Below are positions 5,941-6,937 of a DNA stretch of 6,937 nt, in pieces; position 1 is the first letter of the stretch, and each line of letters starts with the position of its first letter. The notes beneath the pieces are model-generated. The model worked only from the letters and a program-made list of their open reading frames with translations. It was not told the origin of the DNA and did not search any database. The translations under genes were made by a program, and so were the position numbers. Source of the DNA: GCA-2862545 sp047609825 (GTDB taxonomy: Bacteria > Myxococcota_A > UBA796 > GCA-2862545). The DNA is taken from assembly GCA_047609825.1 (NCBI GenBank), contig JBLFXJ010000400.1, positions 1-6,937 of the forward strand. The letters run 5' to 3'.

Positions 5941-6937
5941 CTACGGTTCGAAGGCGCCCAGCGCGTCCATGTCGGCGGAGAGCAGGATTCCCGTGGCCAC
6001 GGCACTCCGCGACACCACGTCCACCGCGAACAGCTCCCGGTCGCCGCCGTAGTAGTCGTAGCCCGACGGCGCGATGTACAGCAGCCCATCGAGGAAGGCG
6101 CAGCCCTGGCCCGACGAGCCGGCCGGGAGCCCCGAGATGACGCCGAGGTTCGACTCGCGGCCGGCCACGTGGTCGATCTCGTACAGGTTGTTCGAGGTGA
6201 CCCGGTACATCTGGCCGCTGGCGTCCGACGCCATGCAGTGACCATAGGAGCTGCCGCCGTAGATCATCCGCTCGCTGCCAGCTACCAGGTCGATCTCGTA
6301 CAGGTCGTCGCCGTTCTCGGTCCAGGCGTACAGGTTGCCGTCGCCGTAGTTCCACGAGAATCCGGACCACGAGCTGGCGTCGGGCGTGTACACCGGGGTG
6401 AAGGTGAACGTCTCGAGGTCCACCTCGTACATGTCGGAGCTTCCACCGTAGTAGTAGCCGTACCCGGAGGCTGCGACGGCATACAGGTCGCCGTCTGGGG
6501 AGAACGACAGGCCGGTGATCGGCTCGGGCAGCACCGCCACGGGGAGCACGGTGCCATCCCGCAGGTCGACCGAGTACAGGTTGCCGCCGCGTCCGCGTCC
6601 GTCTGCCACATACATCTGGATGCAGGTGCGGTCCTCGCCGTCGCAGTCCTGGTCGATGCCGTCCTCGCAGATCTCGTCGGCGTCGGGGTAGGTGAGCGGC
6701 GCGCTGTCGTCGCAGTCCAGGCCCACCCACTCCGGGCGCAGGCCGGGGCCGGGCGCCTCGCAGGTGGGCGTGGGATCCACCGGGTCGCCGGCGCCGAAGC
6801 CGTCACGGTCGCCGTCGGCGAACCACAGGCTCGGCGGGCCGACCGTGGGGTCGGCGTCGTCGCAGTCGTCGTTGCTGGCGGACGTGCCGTCGGGGCGGCT
6901 GCACGCGTACACGAAGTCATCGTCGGCGCCGAAGCCG
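5941..6937 (-). CDS. MopE-repeat beta-propeller protein, 5' end missing
   Basis: C-terminal 331 residues of a larger protein. The reading frame stays open to the window edge and the GTG at 6912 is not a start: upstream codons read GFGADDDF, continuing a MopE unit. The visible N-terminal third carries acidic MopE-type motifs (NDDCDD, DRDGFGAGD, GLDCDD, CEDGIDQDCDGEDRTC), almost the same as residues 390-495 of the next gene. The rest (about 5944-6620) is five beta-propeller-like units of about 40 residues, each opening with a (D/N/E)-(L/M)-(Y/F)-x-(V/I)-D motif: NLYSVDL, DMYEVDL, DLYEIDL, NLYEIDH, ELFAVDV. QMYVADGRG before the first unit and DALGAF at the end could close the ring. Tyr-Gly-rich loops (SGYGYYYGG, SGYDYYGG) occur in two units. 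It is probably exported, given the relatives, but the signal peptide is outside the window. Function unknown; binding or adhesion is a guess. It may head the operon. Confidence 0.85.
   Translation of the reverse strand, partial: GFGADDDFVYACSRPDGTSASNDDCDDADPTVGPPSLWFADGDRDGFGAGDPVDPTPTCEAPGPGLRPEWVGLDCDDSAPLTYPDADEICEDGIDQDCDGEDRTCIQMYVADGRGRGGNLYSVDLRDGTVLPVAVLPEPITGLSFSPDGDLYAVAASGYGYYYGGSSDMYEVDLETFTFTPVYTPDASSWSGFSWNYGDGNLYAWTENGDDLYEIDLVAGSERMIYGGSSYGHCMASDASGQMYRVTSNNLYEIDHVAGRESNLGVISGLPAGSSGQGCAFLDGLLYIAPSGYDYYGGDRELFAVDVVSRSAVATGILLSADMDALGAFEP
6631..6937 (-). repeat. Direct repeat copy 2, shared MopE module
   Basis: Partner of 4391-4697 at a constant offset of 2240 bases. Similarity falls away just beyond 6624 towards the beta-propeller, at the same codon where copy 1 passes into the Cys-rich domain. 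At the other end it continues to the window edge, so the true length is unknown. Confidence 0.85.

Noticed and set aside
5867..6730. Upstream extension of the lipoprotein frame to 6730
   Set aside because: The extra residues are Arg-rich shadow text of the beta-propeller gene. The lipobox, leader and ribosome binding site place the start at 5866.
6910..6912. GTG as start of the beta-propeller gene
   Set aside because: Upstream codons to the window edge keep reading MopE-repeat sequence matching the paralogue, so this is an internal Val.

Overview
The window is GC-rich, densely coding DNA whose protein content points to a Myxococcota-like (deltaproteobacterial) predator or soil-type bacterium. 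The clues are acidic MopE-type putative metal-binding repeats, a Cys-rich C-terminal tail resembling a degraded MYXO-CTERM sorting signal, and large exported multidomain proteins. The assignment is an inference at phylum level only; no rRNA or housekeeping gene is present.

Layout: two genes run on the + strand. The first is a small exported or membrane-anchored protein with faint LemA-like features (23-511). After a 176-base intergenic stretch holding a perfect 11-bp hairpin comes a secreted purple-acid-phosphatase-like metallophosphoesterase (688-2805). It meets, tail to tail with a 21-base gap, a three-gene block on the - strand. Read in its own direction, that block contains (i) a 5'-truncated MopE-repeat/beta-propeller protein running off the window edge (5941-6937), (ii) a MopE-repeat lipoprotein of 609 residues (4037-5866), and (iii) a membrane-anchored PQQ-type glucose/sorbosone dehydrogenase-like protein (2827-4023). 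Genes ii and iii are only 13 bases apart and are almost certainly co-transcribed. Genes i and ii are separated by 74 bases containing a strong hairpin.

All five products appear to be exported or membrane-attached. The two MopE-type proteins share an ungapped direct repeat of at least 307 bases (about 84% identical by hand count, exactly 2240 bases apart), so one is a modular copy of part of the other joined to a different C-terminal domain. A plausible but unproven reading is a cell-surface or periplasmic set: calcium-binding acidic proteins, a PQQ/Ca-dependent type sugar dehydrogenase, and a secreted phosphoesterase facing the same compartment.

I did not find a defence system, mobile element, CRISPR array or RNA gene. 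The most interesting points are the shared MopE module, the tandem acidic repeat array with two almost identical 81-base units, the G8 tract in the lipoprotein leader, the orphan Cys-rich domain, and the degraded MYXO-CTERM-like tail.
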